From positions 248,001 to 312,000 of the forward strand of contig NZ_BCSX01000053.1 in NCBI RefSeq assembly GCF_001570425.1: a stretch of DNA of 64,000 bases, written 5' to 3'. The notes under the pieces are model-generated. The model was not told the origin of the DNA and did not search any database. It saw only the letters and a list, made by a program, of their open reading frames with translations. This DNA comes from Mycolicibacterium brisbanense (GTDB lineage Bacteria > Actinomycetota > Actinomycetes > Mycobacteriales > Mycobacteriaceae). Shown here one piece after another: positions 16,566 to 27,752 of this stretch (within the stretch, counting starts at the first letter, position 1; every line of letters starts with the position of its first letter). Position numbers and translations under genes: made by a program.

Positions 16566-17572
16566 TGGATTTTGATGCCCTGTTGCTGCTGTCCTTCGGC
16601 GGGCCCGAGGGCCCTGAGCAGGTGCGGCCATTTCTGGAGAATGTCACCCGCGGGCGCAACATCCCGCCGGAGCGGCTCGATGAGGTCGCCGAGCACTACT
16701 TGCATTTCGGTGGCGTGTCACCGATCAACGGGATCAATCGTGCGCTGATCGAGCAGCTGCGGGCCGAGATGCCCGATCTGCCGGTGTATTTCGGCAATCG
16801 CAACTGGCATCCCTTTGTCGAGGACGCCGTCGCCACCATGCGCGACAACGGTATTCGGCGTGCCGCGGTGTTCACCACGTCGGCGTGGGGCGGCTACTCG
16901 AGCTGCAGGCAGTATGTCGAGGACATCGCTCGGGCTCGGGCCGCGGCCGGCCCCGACGCGCCGCAATTGGTGAAGCTGCGACAGTATTTCGATCATCCGC
17001 TGTTCGTGGAGATGTACGCCGAGGCGGTCACGAAGGCTGCGGCCTCGCTGCCCGGTGACGCGCGCGTCGTATTCACCGCACACTCCATCCCGATCGCCGC
17101 TGACGAACGGTACGGGCCCCGGCTCTACAGCAGCCAGGTGGCCTACGCCGCGCGGCTCGTCGCGGCCGCGGCAGGCATCGATTCCTACGACCTGGTGTGG
17201 CAGTCCCGCTCCGGGCCCCCGCAGGTGCCGTGGCTGGAACCCGATGTCGGCGATCATCTTTCGGCTCTGGAAGAGCGCGGCGTCAAGGCCGTCGCGGTGT
17301 GTCCCATCGGCTTCGTCGCCGATCACATCGAGGTGGTGTGGGATCTCGACCACGAACTGCGGCTGCAGGCCGAGGCTGCGGGCATCGCGCTGGCCCGCGC
17401 CGCCACGCCGAATGCCGACCGGCGCTACGCCAAGTTGGCTGCGGGGCTGATCGCCGAGCTGCGCGACGGGACCGAGCCGTTGCGGGTGGCTGGGCCTGAT
17501 CCGGCGCCGGGATACGGATTGAGCATCGACGGCGTGCCCTGTTCGCCGCACTGCCCCGTCAGCGCGGGCTAG
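16565..17572 (+). CDS. hemH: Ferrochelatase (coproporphyrin III type)
   Basis: A 335-residue ferrochelatase, the Rv1485 orthologue; actinobacterial enzymes insert iron into coproporphyrin III rather than protoporphyrin. Visible motifs are LLLSFGGPEGPEQV at the N terminus, YFGNRNWHPFVEDAV, the catalytic histidine in VFTAHSIPIAA, and the acidic site in CPIGFVADHIEVVWDLDHE. Cysteines at 114 and in the C-terminal PCSPHCPV correspond to the [2Fe-2S] ligands described for the mycobacterial enzyme. ATG 16565 (MDFDALLLL) matches the M. tuberculosis start; the in-frame extension upstream is the repeat. Translation is probably coupled to inhA through the repeat mini-ORF. Confidence 0.94.
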   Translation: MDFDALLLLSFGGPEGPEQVRPFLENVTRGRNIPPERLDEVAEHYLHFGGVSPINGINRALIEQLRAEMPDLPVYFGNRNWHPFVEDAVATMRDNGIRRAAVFTTSAWGGYSSCRQYVEDIARARAAAGPDAPQLVKLRQYFDHPLFVEMYAEAVTKAAASLPGDARVVFTAHSIPIAADERYGPRLYSSQVAYAARLVAAAAGIDSYDLVWQSRSGPPQVPWLEPDVGDHLSALEERGVKAVAVCPIGFVADHIEVVWDLDHELRLQAEAAGIALARAATPNADRRYAKLAAGLIAELRDGTEPLRVAGPDPAPGYGLSIDGVPCSPHCPVSAG

Positions 17573-17585
17573 GCCCGCTCCGGGT

Positions 17586-18440
17586 TCAGCGCCACGCGGA
17601 CTGCATGATGGCGCCGAGTGCCGCCAGTCTTGCCGCTCGCACCACTTGGTTCAGCGGGCGCAGCGTGTCGCCGGCCAGCTGCACTTCCGAGGAGGTCTGC
17701 AGCCCGATCGGCGTCAGCCCGGCGCTCACCGTGACGATCGCGTCGACGTGCGCGGCGGTTTCCAGGACCCGGATGGCCCGGCTGGGCGCATGGTCGGGGA
17801 GGCGGTGCAGTCGCGTGGCGTCCAGGATCTGCTCGACCATGCCGCGCGGATCCTCGACCTCCATGCCTGCCCCGGACCGCAGGGCGCCCAGCGTCTCGGC
17901 GGCCGAGCGCACGGCGGAACGCAGTTCGTACTCGGCGGTGCCCAGCTCGAACTGCTCGGGCGGCGGCAGCGTCGGGACCGAGTACACCGTCCAGGACAAC
18001 GCGCGCGGCTCCGGGTCGAACATCGAATCGTCTTCTGTCTCATCGAATTCGAAGTACTCGAACTCGGGGACCAGGCCCACGCCGGGCAATTCGTCGTGGC
18101 TGACGATGACGGCCTCGCCGACGGTCACGGCGTCGCGTTGGAACTGGGTGCCCGCCGGCAGGCCGCGCACGTCACCGGGAATCGGCTGGGCAACCGTGAT
18201 GGTGGGGGTCCGTACCGAGCGGCCGGCGGCGGTGCGCAGCGTCTGCAGCAGCGACACCGAACCGGAGTCCTCCAACTCGGGCCAGGGCAGGCCCGTGCGG
18301 ACCGCCGCCGACGAGTCGTAGGCGGTCACAGAATGCGTTGGAGCCCATTGGGATAACGCGTCGAGAACGTCGTCGGGCGCGGCGGCACCCGCGAGCCAGG
18401 CATTGGCCCACACCGACAGCGTTGCACTTGGACACCACAT
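17586..18440 (-). CDS. Conserved hypothetical protein (Rv1486c type)
   Basis: A 284-residue protein conserved at this place in mycobacteria. It shows no signal peptide or membrane helix. The sequence is mixed alpha/beta with an acidic central stretch (FEYFEFDETEDDSMFDPEPR) and a C-terminal segment LAALGAIMQSAWR. I do not recognise a catalytic motif. The longer open frame (to 18878) reads through the divergent nfeD gene in antisense and is not credible; the start ATG 18440 (MWCPSATLSVWANAWLAG) gives the length of Rv1486c. It converges with hemH, 13 bp apart. Confidence 0.8.
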   Translation of the reverse strand: MWCPSATLSVWANAWLAGAAAPDDVLDALSQWAPTHSVTAYDSSAAVRTGLPWPELEDSGSVSLLQTLRTAAGRSVRTPTITVAQPIPGDVRGLPAGTQFQRDAVTVGEAVIVSHDELPGVGLVPEFEYFEFDETEDDSMFDPEPRALSWTVYSVPTLPPPEQFELGTAEYELRSAVRSAAETLGALRSGAGMEVEDPRGMVEQILDATRLHRLPDHAPSRAIRVLETAAHVDAIVTVSAGLTPIGLQTSSEVQLAGDTLRPLNQVVRAARLAALGAIMQSAWR

Positions 18441-18485
18441 GATGCTGGCAGTGTAATAGTCGGTCGCCGTAACGGCGGTATTCGC

Positions 18486-18491
18486 TAGGGT
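18486..18491 (+). promoter_or_regulatory. -10 element for leaderless nfeD-like gene
   Basis: TAGGGT ends 6 nt before ATG 18498 and no Shine-Dalgarno is present, predicting a leaderless or nearly leaderless NfeD/SPFH transcript. Confidence 0.45.
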
Positions 18492-18497
18492 GGATGC

Positions 18498-18932
18498 ATG
18501 CCTATGTGGCTGATCTGGCTCATCGTGGCGCTGGGGCTGGCCGGGGCTGAGGCGCTGACCGGCGACATGTTCCTGCTCATGCTGGCCGGCGGAGCGCTGG
18601 CGGCCACGGCTTCCAGCGCGTTGCTGGACTGGCCGGTATGGGCCGACGGCGCGGTTTTCCTCGTGGTTTCGGTCCTGCTGCTGGCGCTGGTACGGCCCGC
18701 GCTGCGCAGGCGGATGCTCAGCGGGCATGGCCTCCCGGACCCGGTTCAGGCGCTGGAAGGCAAGTCGGCGCTGGTCCTGGACAGGGTGGCGCGGCACGAA
18801 GGCCAGGTCAAACTCGATGGCGAGGTCTGGACGGCCAGGCCACTCAACGACGACGATGTGTTCGAACCGGGTGATCACGTGACCGTCGTCAAGATCGACG
18901 GTGCGACCGCAGTGGTGTTCAGGTCACTGTAA
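18498..18932 (+). CDS. NfeD-like membrane protein (Rv1487 type)
   Basis: A 144-residue short-form NfeD protein. Two or three hydrophobic helices in the first 70 residues (MWLIWLIVALGLAGAEALTG; GALAATASSALL; AVFLVVSVLLLALV) are followed by a soluble beta-barrel of OB-fold type (ALEGKSALVLDRVARHEGQVKLDGEVWTARPL). It sits 21 bp upstream of the SPFH gene. NfeD-SPFH pairs are widespread and are thought to organise membrane microdomains or quality control. It is likely co-transcribed with the SPFH gene. Confidence 0.87.
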   Translation: MPMWLIWLIVALGLAGAEALTGDMFLLMLAGGALAATASSALLDWPVWADGAVFLVVSVLLLALVRPALRRRMLSGHGLPDPVQALEGKSALVLDRVARHEGQVKLDGEVWTARPLNDDDVFEPGDHVTVVKIDGATAVVFRSL

Positions 18933-18953
18933 AACGACGAAGGGGTCTGCCAA

Positions 18954-20153
18954 ATGGACGGTGCTATAGCCGGGTTGGTCTTCCTGGCGGTGTTGGTGGT
19001 GTTCGCCATCATCGTGGTGGCGAAGTCCGTCGCGCTGATTCCACAGGCCGAGGCGGCGGTCATCGAGCGGCTGGGTCGCTACAGCCGCACGGTCAGCGGC
19101 CAGCTGACCCTGCTGGTGCCGTTCATCGACCGGATCCGGGCCCGTGTCGACCTGCGTGAGCGGGTCGTGTCCTTCCCGCCGCAGCCGGTGATCACCGAGG
19201 ACAACCTCACGCTGAACATCGACACGGTCGTCTACTTCCAGGTGACCAATCCGCAGGCCGCGGTGTACCAGATCAGCAACTACATCGTCGGTGTCGAGCA
19301 GTTGACCACCACCACGCTGCGCAACGTGGTCGGCGGTATGACGCTGGAGCAGACGCTGACCTCGCGTGATTCCATCAACGCGCAGCTGCGCGGTGTGCTC
19401 GACGAGGCCACCGGCCGCTGGGGTCTGCGGGTGGCGCGTGTCGAGCTGCGCAGCATCGACCCGCCGCCGTCCATCCAGGAGTCGATGGAGAAGCAGATGA
19501 AGGCCGACCGCGACAAGCGGGCCATGATCCTGACGGCCGAGGGCGTGCGGGAGTCGTCGATCAAGCAGGCCGAGGGCCAGAAGCAGTCGCAGATCCTGGC
19601 CGCCGAAGGTGCCAAGCAGGCCGCGATCCTGGCCGCCGAGGCCGACCGGCAGTCCCGGATGCTGCGGGCCCAGGGCGAGCGCGCCGCCCAGTACCTGCAG
19701 GCGCAGGGCCAGGCCAAGGCGATCGAGAAGACGTTCGCGGCCATCAAGGCGGGCCGTCCGACCCCGGAGATGCTGGCGTATCAGTATCTGCAGACCCTGC
19801 CCCAGATGGCGAAGGGCGAGGCGAACAAGGTGTGGATCGTGCCGAGCGATTTCGGTTCGGCGCTACAGGGTTTCACCAAGATGCTGGGCGCGCCGGGAGA
19901 GGACGGGGTGTTCCGGTACACGCCGACCCCGGTGGACGAGGATCTGCCGAAGCCCGAGGACGACAGCGACGAGGTCGCCGAGTGGTTCTCGACCGATACC
20001 GATCCGGCCATCGCGCAGGCGGTCGCCAAGGCTGAGGCCGAAGCCCGCGCGACGACACCGCCGCTGGGTGCTCCGACGGCCGTCCCACCGGCACCGTCGT
20101 TGGACGGGCCGTATCCGCAGGGCGGGTTGCCCGGCGGCGCGCACCGCGCCTGA
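18954..20153 (+). CDS. SPFH/band-7 protein, QmcA/stomatin-like (Rv1488 type)
   Basis: A 399-residue protein. One N-terminal membrane helix (residues 5-27) is followed by an SPFH domain starting IPQAEAAVIERLGRYSRTVSGQ and containing RVVSFPPQPVITEDNLTLNIDTVVYFQV. A long heptad-rich Ala/Glu/Lys/Gln coiled coil spans about residues 175-260 (ILAAEGAKQAAILAAEADRQ). The C-terminal 80 residues are Pro/Ala/Glu-rich and probably disordered. Stomatin-like proteins oligomerise at the membrane and here pair with NfeD. It is convergent with the nitroreductase-like gene, 9 bp apart. Confidence 0.9.
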   Translation: MDGAIAGLVFLAVLVVFAIIVVAKSVALIPQAEAAVIERLGRYSRTVSGQLTLLVPFIDRIRARVDLRERVVSFPPQPVITEDNLTLNIDTVVYFQVTNPQAAVYQISNYIVGVEQLTTTTLRNVVGGMTLEQTLTSRDSINAQLRGVLDEATGRWGLRVARVELRSIDPPPSIQESMEKQMKADRDKRAMILTAEGVRESSIKQAEGQKQSQILAAEGAKQAAILAAEADRQSRMLRAQGERAAQYLQAQGQAKAIEKTFAAIKAGRPTPEMLAYQYLQTLPQMAKGEANKVWIVPSDFGSALQGFTKMLGAPGEDGVFRYTPTPVDEDLPKPEDDSDEVAEWFSTDTDPAIAQAVAKAEAEARATTPPLGAPTAVPPAPSLDGPYPQGGLPGGAHRA

Positions 20154-20162
20154 CCGAGGTCG

Positions 20163-20645
20163 TCAGGCCGGGGACCGCAGGCGCAGCTCGACCATCGGCA
20201 GCGGGGCGTCGGTGTCGGTGATCGGTTGGCCGAGCGTCTCTTCCAGGATCGGCTTGAACTGTTCCCAGGCCTTGGGGCGGCGCAGCCGGTAGGCGGTGAG
20301 TACCTGGTCGATGCTCGCCTGATCGAGCACGTGTGCCACCGCGGGCCTGGGCGGGTGGCTGCCGATCCACACACGGACCGCAGCATTGGCGCGAATGTTG
20401 CGGAACCACTGGGCTTTTGCGCCGAACCCGGAGGCTACGACGTAGCGGTCGGGGGCAGGGTGGTCGATGACTTCGAGGACGACGTAGCGCGCTCGGCCCG
20501 ATGTGCGGCCGATGTGTTCGAGCATCAGTACCCGCGAGCCGAGCAGTGCTCCGGCGCGCAGCCGGTAGATCCAGATCGGGGCGCGCACGAGCCGGCGGTT
20601 GCGCAGGATGCGGGCGCCGAGATCGGCGAACATGTTGGCGGTCAC
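20163..20645 (-). CDS. Ddn-like F420-dependent nitroreductase family protein
   Basis: A 160-residue protein with the split-barrel flavin/deazaflavin fold of the Ddn/DUF385 family. The core is RVLMLEHIGRTSGRARYVVLEVI, followed by YVVASGFGAKAQWFRNIRANAAVRVWIG, the usual F420-phosphate and nicotinamide-facing strands. The N terminus carries a basic amphipathic stretch (RILRNRRLVRAPIWIYRL), as in membrane-associated Ddn proteins. The substrate is unknown; family members reduce quinones and activate nitroimidazoles. Its ATG overlaps the tetR stop by 4 bp, so it is translationally coupled to, and probably controlled by, that repressor. Confidence 0.8.
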   Translation of the reverse strand: MTANMFADLGARILRNRRLVRAPIWIYRLRAGALLGSRVLMLEHIGRTSGRARYVVLEVIDHPAPDRYVVASGFGAKAQWFRNIRANAAVRVWIGSHPPRPAVAHVLDQASIDQVLTAYRLRRPKAWEQFKPILEETLGQPITDTDAPLPMVELRLRSPA

Positions 20646-21277
20646 GGCGTTTGTCCTTCAGGTCCGGCTCGCAGTCCGTTGCGGTAGATCGCGAGAACCT
20701 CTGCCGCCCAACGCGTCATCCCGCCGGGTGCCAGCGGGTCGACGCCCAGCACTTCGGTGAGGCGGGGTCGCAACATCAGGACGGCGAGGTCATTGGCCAT
20801 CAGCACCGCGGCACGCACGGCGGGATCCGCTCCGGCGTCGGCGACACCGCCGGCGACCATGGCGTCGAGAGCGGTTCGGCTGATCCCGTAGAGCCGGGCA
20901 AAGACTGCCGACCCGACGGTGCCGCCCGTCGTCAGCAGCCTGCTCAGGTACGCCGGAATGGGCGAATCGGGCGGCAGGTGCGAGGCCAGGGAATCCACCA
21001 GGGTCGGCACCGCGGACGGTCCGAGGGTGTCCTCGGAGGGCCGGCCCGTCGCTTCGGTGAGCAGTGCCTCCAAAGTGGCCACGACGTGATCGTCGACGGC
21101 TGTCACCAGCCCGTCCTTGGACCCGTAGTGCCGCACCAGCAGAGCGGGGGACACGCCTGCGGCCCCGGCGATGTCGCGCATGGTGACCGCGTCGGCGCCG
21201 CGTTCGGCGAACAGCTTCAGGGCCTCGTCGCGAATGCGTGCCCGCGCAGTCCGGTCATCTGCGACAAGTGAACTCAT
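20642..21277 (-). CDS. TetR-family regulator of the Ddn-like gene
   Basis: A 211-residue TetR protein: N-terminal helix-turn-helix ARIRDEALKLFAERGADAVTMRDIAGAAGVSPALLVRHYGSKDGL and an all-helical ligand domain. The start ATG 21277 is chosen because a palindromic operator immediately precedes it; the frame continues a few codons upstream through the operator, and that ATG is less likely. It overlaps the nitroreductase gene by 4 bp. The ligand is unknown. Confidence 0.85.
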   Translation of the reverse strand: MSSLVADDRTARARIRDEALKLFAERGADAVTMRDIAGAAGVSPALLVRHYGSKDGLVTAVDDHVVATLEALLTEATGRPSEDTLGPSAVPTLVDSLASHLPPDSPIPAYLSRLLTTGGTVGSAVFARLYGISRTALDAMVAGGVADAGADPAVRAAVLMANDLAVLMLRPRLTEVLGVDPLAPGGMTRWAAEVLAIYRNGLRAGPEGQTP

Positions 21278-21303
21278 GTTTACTATTGTAAACAATTGTT
21301 TAC
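21278..21303. promoter_or_regulatory. TetR operator with three alternating half-sites
   Basis: GTTTAC-TATT-GTAAAC-AATT-GTTTAC: three 6-bp half-sites in alternating orientation with 4-bp spacers, giving two overlapping perfect palindromes. It directly abuts the ATG of the tetR gene, so binding should block its promoter or transcription start. It is much more AT-rich than its surroundings. Confidence 0.65.
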
Positions 21304-21348
21304 ATCCGTGGTGTGCCCAAATCCGCGGTCATCCGCGGGGGATTCGCT

Positions 21349-22095
21349 TCAGCCGCCGGTCACGGTGTCGACCGCGTCGCTGGACACGGCGCTGTGTGCA
21401 GCCCGGCGATGGCTGCGCACCTCGAAGATCAAACCGGCCACGCCGAGGGCGGCCGTGCTGAGCGACACCAGGAACAACGCGGGGCTGATGTTGCCGGTCA
21501 GCGCGTCACCGAGGATGACGACGGCGGCCGTGCCGGGCAGCAGCCCGACGACGGTGGCCAGTGTGTAGGGCACCACGCGGACGGCCGAGGCCCCGGCGGC
21601 GTAATTGAGCACCGAGAACGGAACGGCCGGGATCAACCGCATCGAGATCACCACCGGCCAGCCCCGCTGGCGCAGCCGCGCATCGACCGCGTCGAGCTTC
21701 GGGTGCGACACCAGCCGGTCGAGTTGCCAGCCGGCCGCCCGGACCAGCAACAACGCGATCACTGCGCTCACGGTGCTGGCCACCACGGCGATCGCCACGC
21801 CCAGCGCCGGACCGAACAGCAGCCCGGCCGCGAGCGTGAACGCCGTGCGGGGAAACGGAAACACCGTCACCACGATGTGGGCGGCCAGAAATGCCAGCGG
21901 GAACCACGGTCCGACGGAGCCGGCCCAATCGCGCAGCTGCAGCGCAGTGGGCAGCGGCACCAGAAGTGCGACTGCGACAAGAATCACAATTGCCGCCAGG
22001 ATGGCGACGATGCGGCGCGGCGGCAGCTGCAGCACGGTCGTCATCACCGCGGCACGCACGGTTCGCAGGGTGCTGACGACGGGTTTCACGCTCAT
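21349..22095 (-). CDS. VTT-domain (TVP38/TMEM64 family) membrane protein (Rv1491c type)
   Basis: A 248-residue integral membrane protein with about five hydrophobic segments. The VTT/SNARE-associated core is GPWFPLAFLAAHIVVTVFPFPRTAFTLAAGLLFGPALG, with the family's F-P-x-P/R-R-x-x-F motif and GxxFG. The C-terminal part includes RLIPAVPFSVLNYAAGAS, a second signature. DedA/VTT proteins are linked to lipid scrambling and membrane homeostasis. ATG 22095 is chosen; TTG 22098 and later methionines are alternatives. Confidence 0.85.
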   Translation of the reverse strand: MSVKPVVSTLRTVRAAVMTTVLQLPPRRIVAILAAIVILVAVALLVPLPTALQLRDWAGSVGPWFPLAFLAAHIVVTVFPFPRTAFTLAAGLLFGPALGVAIAVVASTVSAVIALLLVRAAGWQLDRLVSHPKLDAVDARLRQRGWPVVISMRLIPAVPFSVLNYAAGASAVRVVPYTLATVVGLLPGTAAVVILGDALTGNISPALFLVSLSTAALGVAGLIFEVRSHRRAAHSAVSSDAVDTVTGG

Positions 22096-22233
22096 CAAGA
22101 CTACGGGCCGCAGGCGAACATCTCGCAGTCCCCGCCGTATGCGTCGGCTGCCCGGCGGGCAGGGTCGTGATAGTGATCATTTAGCCTGAGAAACGAGTGG
22201 CTAGGTCACAAGCTGCGACAACAGGAGATGCGG

Positions 22234-24090
22234 GTGTCGTTACAGGGGTCCAGTGCGGTCGAATCCGACCGTGATCAGTGGCGCAAGGCGGTTGCCGGCG
22301 TCCTCGCCAAGAGCCGACGAGGGGACAGCGCCGACATTCCGGCCGAGCCGGAGCGGCTCCTGGACTCGGCCACCTACGACGGTTTTCCCATCCGGCCGCT
22401 CTACACGAGCCTCGACACCGTGGCCGAGCCGTCGTTGCCCGGCCACTGGCCCTATATTCGTGGTGGCGACGCACGTCGCGATGTGAAAGCCGGCTGGCGC
22501 GTCGCCGAGCCGTTCCCGATCGTCCCCGGGTCCGGCGTCGAGACCGTCAACGGCGTGCTGCTGCTCGCGCTGACCGAAGGCGTCAGCGCCCTGCTGCTGC
22601 GCGTCGGCGGCCCGGACGGCGTCGCGGCAGCCGACCTCGACCGAGTGCTCGACGGCGTGTTCCTCGACCTCGTACCGATCGTGTTCGAGACCTCGGGCGC
22701 CGACTATCGCGAGACCGCCGAAAAGGTGCTGGCCCTGCTGGCGGACTTCGACGACGACCAGCGTGCCCGGTTGTCGGTCGACCTGGGCGCCGATCCGCTG
22801 ACCGCAGGCTTCTCCGGGCGCGATGCGGCCGGCGAGGCCGACGTGATCGCCGCCGCAACGCAGCTGACCGGCTACGCGGGCCGGGTCCGTGCCATCACCG
22901 TCGACGGCCCGGCCTTCCACAACGTCGGCGCCAGTGCGGCCTTGGAGTTGGCCGGTTCGATCGCGGCGGGCGTGGCATATCTGCGCATCCTCGGCGACGG
23001 CGGCATCGCGGCCGAGGATGCGTTGCGGCAGATCAGTTTCCGGTACGCCGCCGACGACGACCAGTTCATGACGATCGCCAAACTGCGGGCGGCCCGGCAG
23101 CTGTGGGCCAGGGTCGCCGAGGTGGTCGGTGCGCCCGACCGCGGTGCGGCGACGCTGCACGCCGTCACTTCGCTGCCGATGATGACCCAGCGGGATCCCT
23201 GGGTGAACATGCTGCGCACGACGCTCGCCGCGTTCTCCGCTGGTGTCGGCGGCGCCGACACCATCACGGTGCATCCGTTCGATGTGGCCATCCCCGGCGG
23301 ATTGGACGGCACCTCAACCACTTTCGCCCGGAGGATCGCGCGCAACACGCAGCTGCTGCTCCTCGAGGAGTCGCACCTCGGCCAGGTGCTCGACCCGGCC
23401 GGCGGATCGTGGTTCGTCGAGGACCTCACCGCCCAGCTCGCCGAGCAGGCCTGGAAGCACTTCCAGCAGATCGAATCCCGCGGCGGATTCGTGACGGGCC
23501 AGGATTACCTCAAGGCCGAGATCGCCGAGGTGGCCGGGCGCCGGTCCGATGACATCGCGCATCGCCGCACCGCGATCACCGGCGTCAACGAGTTCCCGAA
23601 CCTCGCCGAAGCACCACTCTCGCAAGGTGATTCAGTGCTGGGCTGGGCGCGTTACGCAGCAGGCTTCGAAGAGTTGCGAGACCGCTCCGACGCCTTCCTG
23701 GCGGCCAACGGAGTTCGGCCCCGGGTATTGCTGCTGCCGCTCGGCCCGCTGGCCGAGCACAACATCCGCACCACCTTCGCGAGCAACCTGCTGGCCTCGG
23801 GCGGCATCGAGGCGATCAACCCCGGCACCATCGAGGCCTCGAACGTCGCCTCGGCCGTCGCGGAGGCCGGGTCGCCCAGCGTCGCGGTGCTGTGCGGCAC
23901 CGATGCCCGGTACGGCGCCGAAGCGGCCGCTGTGGTGGCGGGCGCACGCGCGGCCGGGGTGGGCCAGGTTCTGCTGGCCGGGCCGGAAAAGGCTGTCGCG
24001 GAAGCAGACTCGAAACCGGACGGATACCTGACCGCGAAGATCAACGCGGTGCAAGCCTTGTCGAACCTGCTCACCGGACTGGGGGCCTGA
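22234..24090 (+). CDS. mutA: Methylmalonyl-CoA mutase small (beta) subunit
   Basis: A 618-residue small subunit of the heterodimeric B12-dependent mutase. It has the TIM-barrel domain (PLYTSLD, AITVDGPAFHNVGASAALEL, SLPMMTQRDPWVNMLRTTLAAFSAGVGGAD) and the C-terminal flavodoxin-like domain. As usual for this subunit it lacks the DxHxxG cobalamin histidine motif. It is collinear with Rv1492. GTG 22234 is preferred to ATG 22228 because AGGAG (22223-22227) touches the ATG but is 6 nt from the GTG. mutB begins 1 nt after its stop. Confidence 0.93.
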   Translation: MSLQGSSAVESDRDQWRKAVAGVLAKSRRGDSADIPAEPERLLDSATYDGFPIRPLYTSLDTVAEPSLPGHWPYIRGGDARRDVKAGWRVAEPFPIVPGSGVETVNGVLLLALTEGVSALLLRVGGPDGVAAADLDRVLDGVFLDLVPIVFETSGADYRETAEKVLALLADFDDDQRARLSVDLGADPLTAGFSGRDAAGEADVIAAATQLTGYAGRVRAITVDGPAFHNVGASAALELAGSIAAGVAYLRILGDGGIAAEDALRQISFRYAADDDQFMTIAKLRAARQLWARVAEVVGAPDRGAATLHAVTSLPMMTQRDPWVNMLRTTLAAFSAGVGGADTITVHPFDVAIPGGLDGTSTTFARRIARNTQLLLLEESHLGQVLDPAGGSWFVEDLTAQLAEQAWKHFQQIESRGGFVTGQDYLKAEIAEVAGRRSDDIAHRRTAITGVNEFPNLAEAPLSQGDSVLGWARYAAGFEELRDRSDAFLAANGVRPRVLLLPLGPLAEHNIRTTFASNLLASGGIEAINPGTIEASNVASAVAEAGSPSVAVLCGTDARYGAEAAAVVAGARAAGVGQVLLAGPEKAVAEADSKPDGYLTAKINAVQALSNLLTGLGA

Positions 24091-24091
24091 T

Positions 24092-26349
<2,258 letters not shown>

Positions 26350-26350
<1 letters not shown>

Positions 26351-27324
26351 TGGCCGACTCGGTTAAGGATCTCGCTGCCGCGATCCGGGATGGTGACCGC
26401 GCCGCGCTGGCGCGGGCCATCACCCGGGTCGAATCGACCCGCGCCGATCATCGGGACCAGGCCCAGCAGCTGCTGCTCGAACTCATGCCGTTCGCGGGCA
26501 AGGCCATGCACGTCGGGATCACCGGCGTGCCCGGCGTCGGCAAGTCGACCACCATCGAAGCCCTGGGCATGCACCTCATCGAGGCTGGTCACCGGGTGGC
26601 GGTGCTGGCCGTCGATCCGTCCTCGACCCGCACCGGGGGCTCCATCCTGGGGGACAAGACGCGCATGGCGCGGCTGGCGGTGCACCCGGACGCCTACATC
26701 CGGCCGTCGCCGACGTCGGGGACGCTCGGCGGGGTCGCCAGGGCCACCCGCGAGACCATCGTGCTGCTGGAAGCCGCGGGCTACGACGTCATCCTGGTCG
26801 AGACGGTCGGGGTGGGGCAGTCCGAAGTCGCCGTGGCCAATATGGTCGACACCTTCGTGTTCCTCACGCTGGCCCGCACGGGAGATCAGCTGCAGGGCAT
26901 CAAGAAGGGCGTACTGGAGCTGGCCGACGTCATCGTGGTGAACAAGGCCGACGGTGAACACGCTGTCGAGGCCAAGCAGGCCGCGCGTGAGCTCGCCGGT
27001 GCCATCCGGCTGATCTATCCTCGCGAATCTCTCTGGCGCCCACCAGTTCTCACGATGAGTGCGCTGACCGGCGACGGCCTGGCCGAGCTGTGGGACACGG
27101 TGCTCAAGCATCGGCAGGTGCTCAGCGAGGCGGGGGAGTTCGACAAGCGGCGGCGCGAACAGCAGGTCGACTGGACCTGGTCGATGGTCCGCGACGCCGT
27201 GCTCGATCGGCTGCTGTCCAACCCCGACGTGCGGGGCATCCGCGCCGAAGTGGAGCGACAGGTGCGCGAAGGCGAACTGACACCGGCGCTGGCGGCGCAG
27301 CAGATACTCGACGCGGCGAATTGA
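26350..27324 (+). CDS. meaB: MeaB-type GTPase chaperone of methylmalonyl-CoA mutase
   Basis: A 324-residue G3E-family P-loop GTPase (ArgK/MeaB). P-loop GVPGVGKST spans residues 59-67; further motifs are VDPSSTRTGGSILGDKTRM, VETVGVGQSE (switch) and NKADG (base recognition). MeaB gates cobalamin loading and protects the mutase from inactivation. It is the Rv1496 orthologue, but the mazEF4 toxin-antitoxin pair that separates mutB and this gene in M. tuberculosis is absent; the GTG start overlaps the mutB stop by 1 nt. Confidence 0.93.
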
Positions 27325-27361
27325 TGGCCATCGACAGCAACCGAAGGGCGGGTCGAACCGA

Positions 27362-27691
27362 ATGTCACGTGTGAACTCCACGCTGCGCCTCCTGATCGCG
27401 GGCGTCGCGGTGCTCGGCGTGCTGCTCACCGGGTGCAGCAGCGATAGCCAGCCGACAGTCTCGAAGTCGGAGCTGCAATCCATGGCCAAGGACAGGCTGG
27501 AAGCCGCGGCCAAGAAGAAGGCCAAGTCGGTCACGTGCGACGACGGCATCGCGGGCAAAGTCGGCAACACCCAGCATTGCGTGCTGACCGCTGGCAATGG
27601 CACCAAATACGGCGTCACCGCGACCGTCAAAGCGGTGAAGGACGGCAAGGTCAACATCGACTTCAAGGTCGACGACAAGCCGATGGGGTGA
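27362..27691 (+). CDS. DUF4333-type lipoprotein
   Basis: A 109-residue secreted lipoprotein. The signal peptide has a hydrophobic core (LLIAGVAVLGVLL) and lipobox LTGC with Cys28, so it should be lipidated and anchored in the membrane. The mature domain has the DUF4333 layout: a helix with many lysines (LEAAAKKKAKSVTCDDG), a cysteine pair (VTCDD, QHCVL) likely to form a disulfide, and a C-terminal hairpin. Function is unknown. The gene stands alone between meaB and lipL. Confidence 0.8.
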   Translation: MSRVNSTLRLLIAGVAVLGVLLTGCSSDSQPTVSKSELQSMAKDRLEAAAKKKAKSVTCDDGIAGKVGNTQHCVLTAGNGTKYGVTATVKAVKDGKVNIDFKVDDKPMG

Positions 27692-27752
27692 CGTTCGGGC
27701 CCAATGGCGTTAACAGATCGGTAACACGGCAGTAGTTAGCCGGGGTTCCAGG

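Noticed and set aside
17586..18878. A 430-residue version of the Rv1486c-type protein
   Set aside because: The first 145 residues are antisense to the nfeD-like gene; ATG 18440 gives the conserved length.
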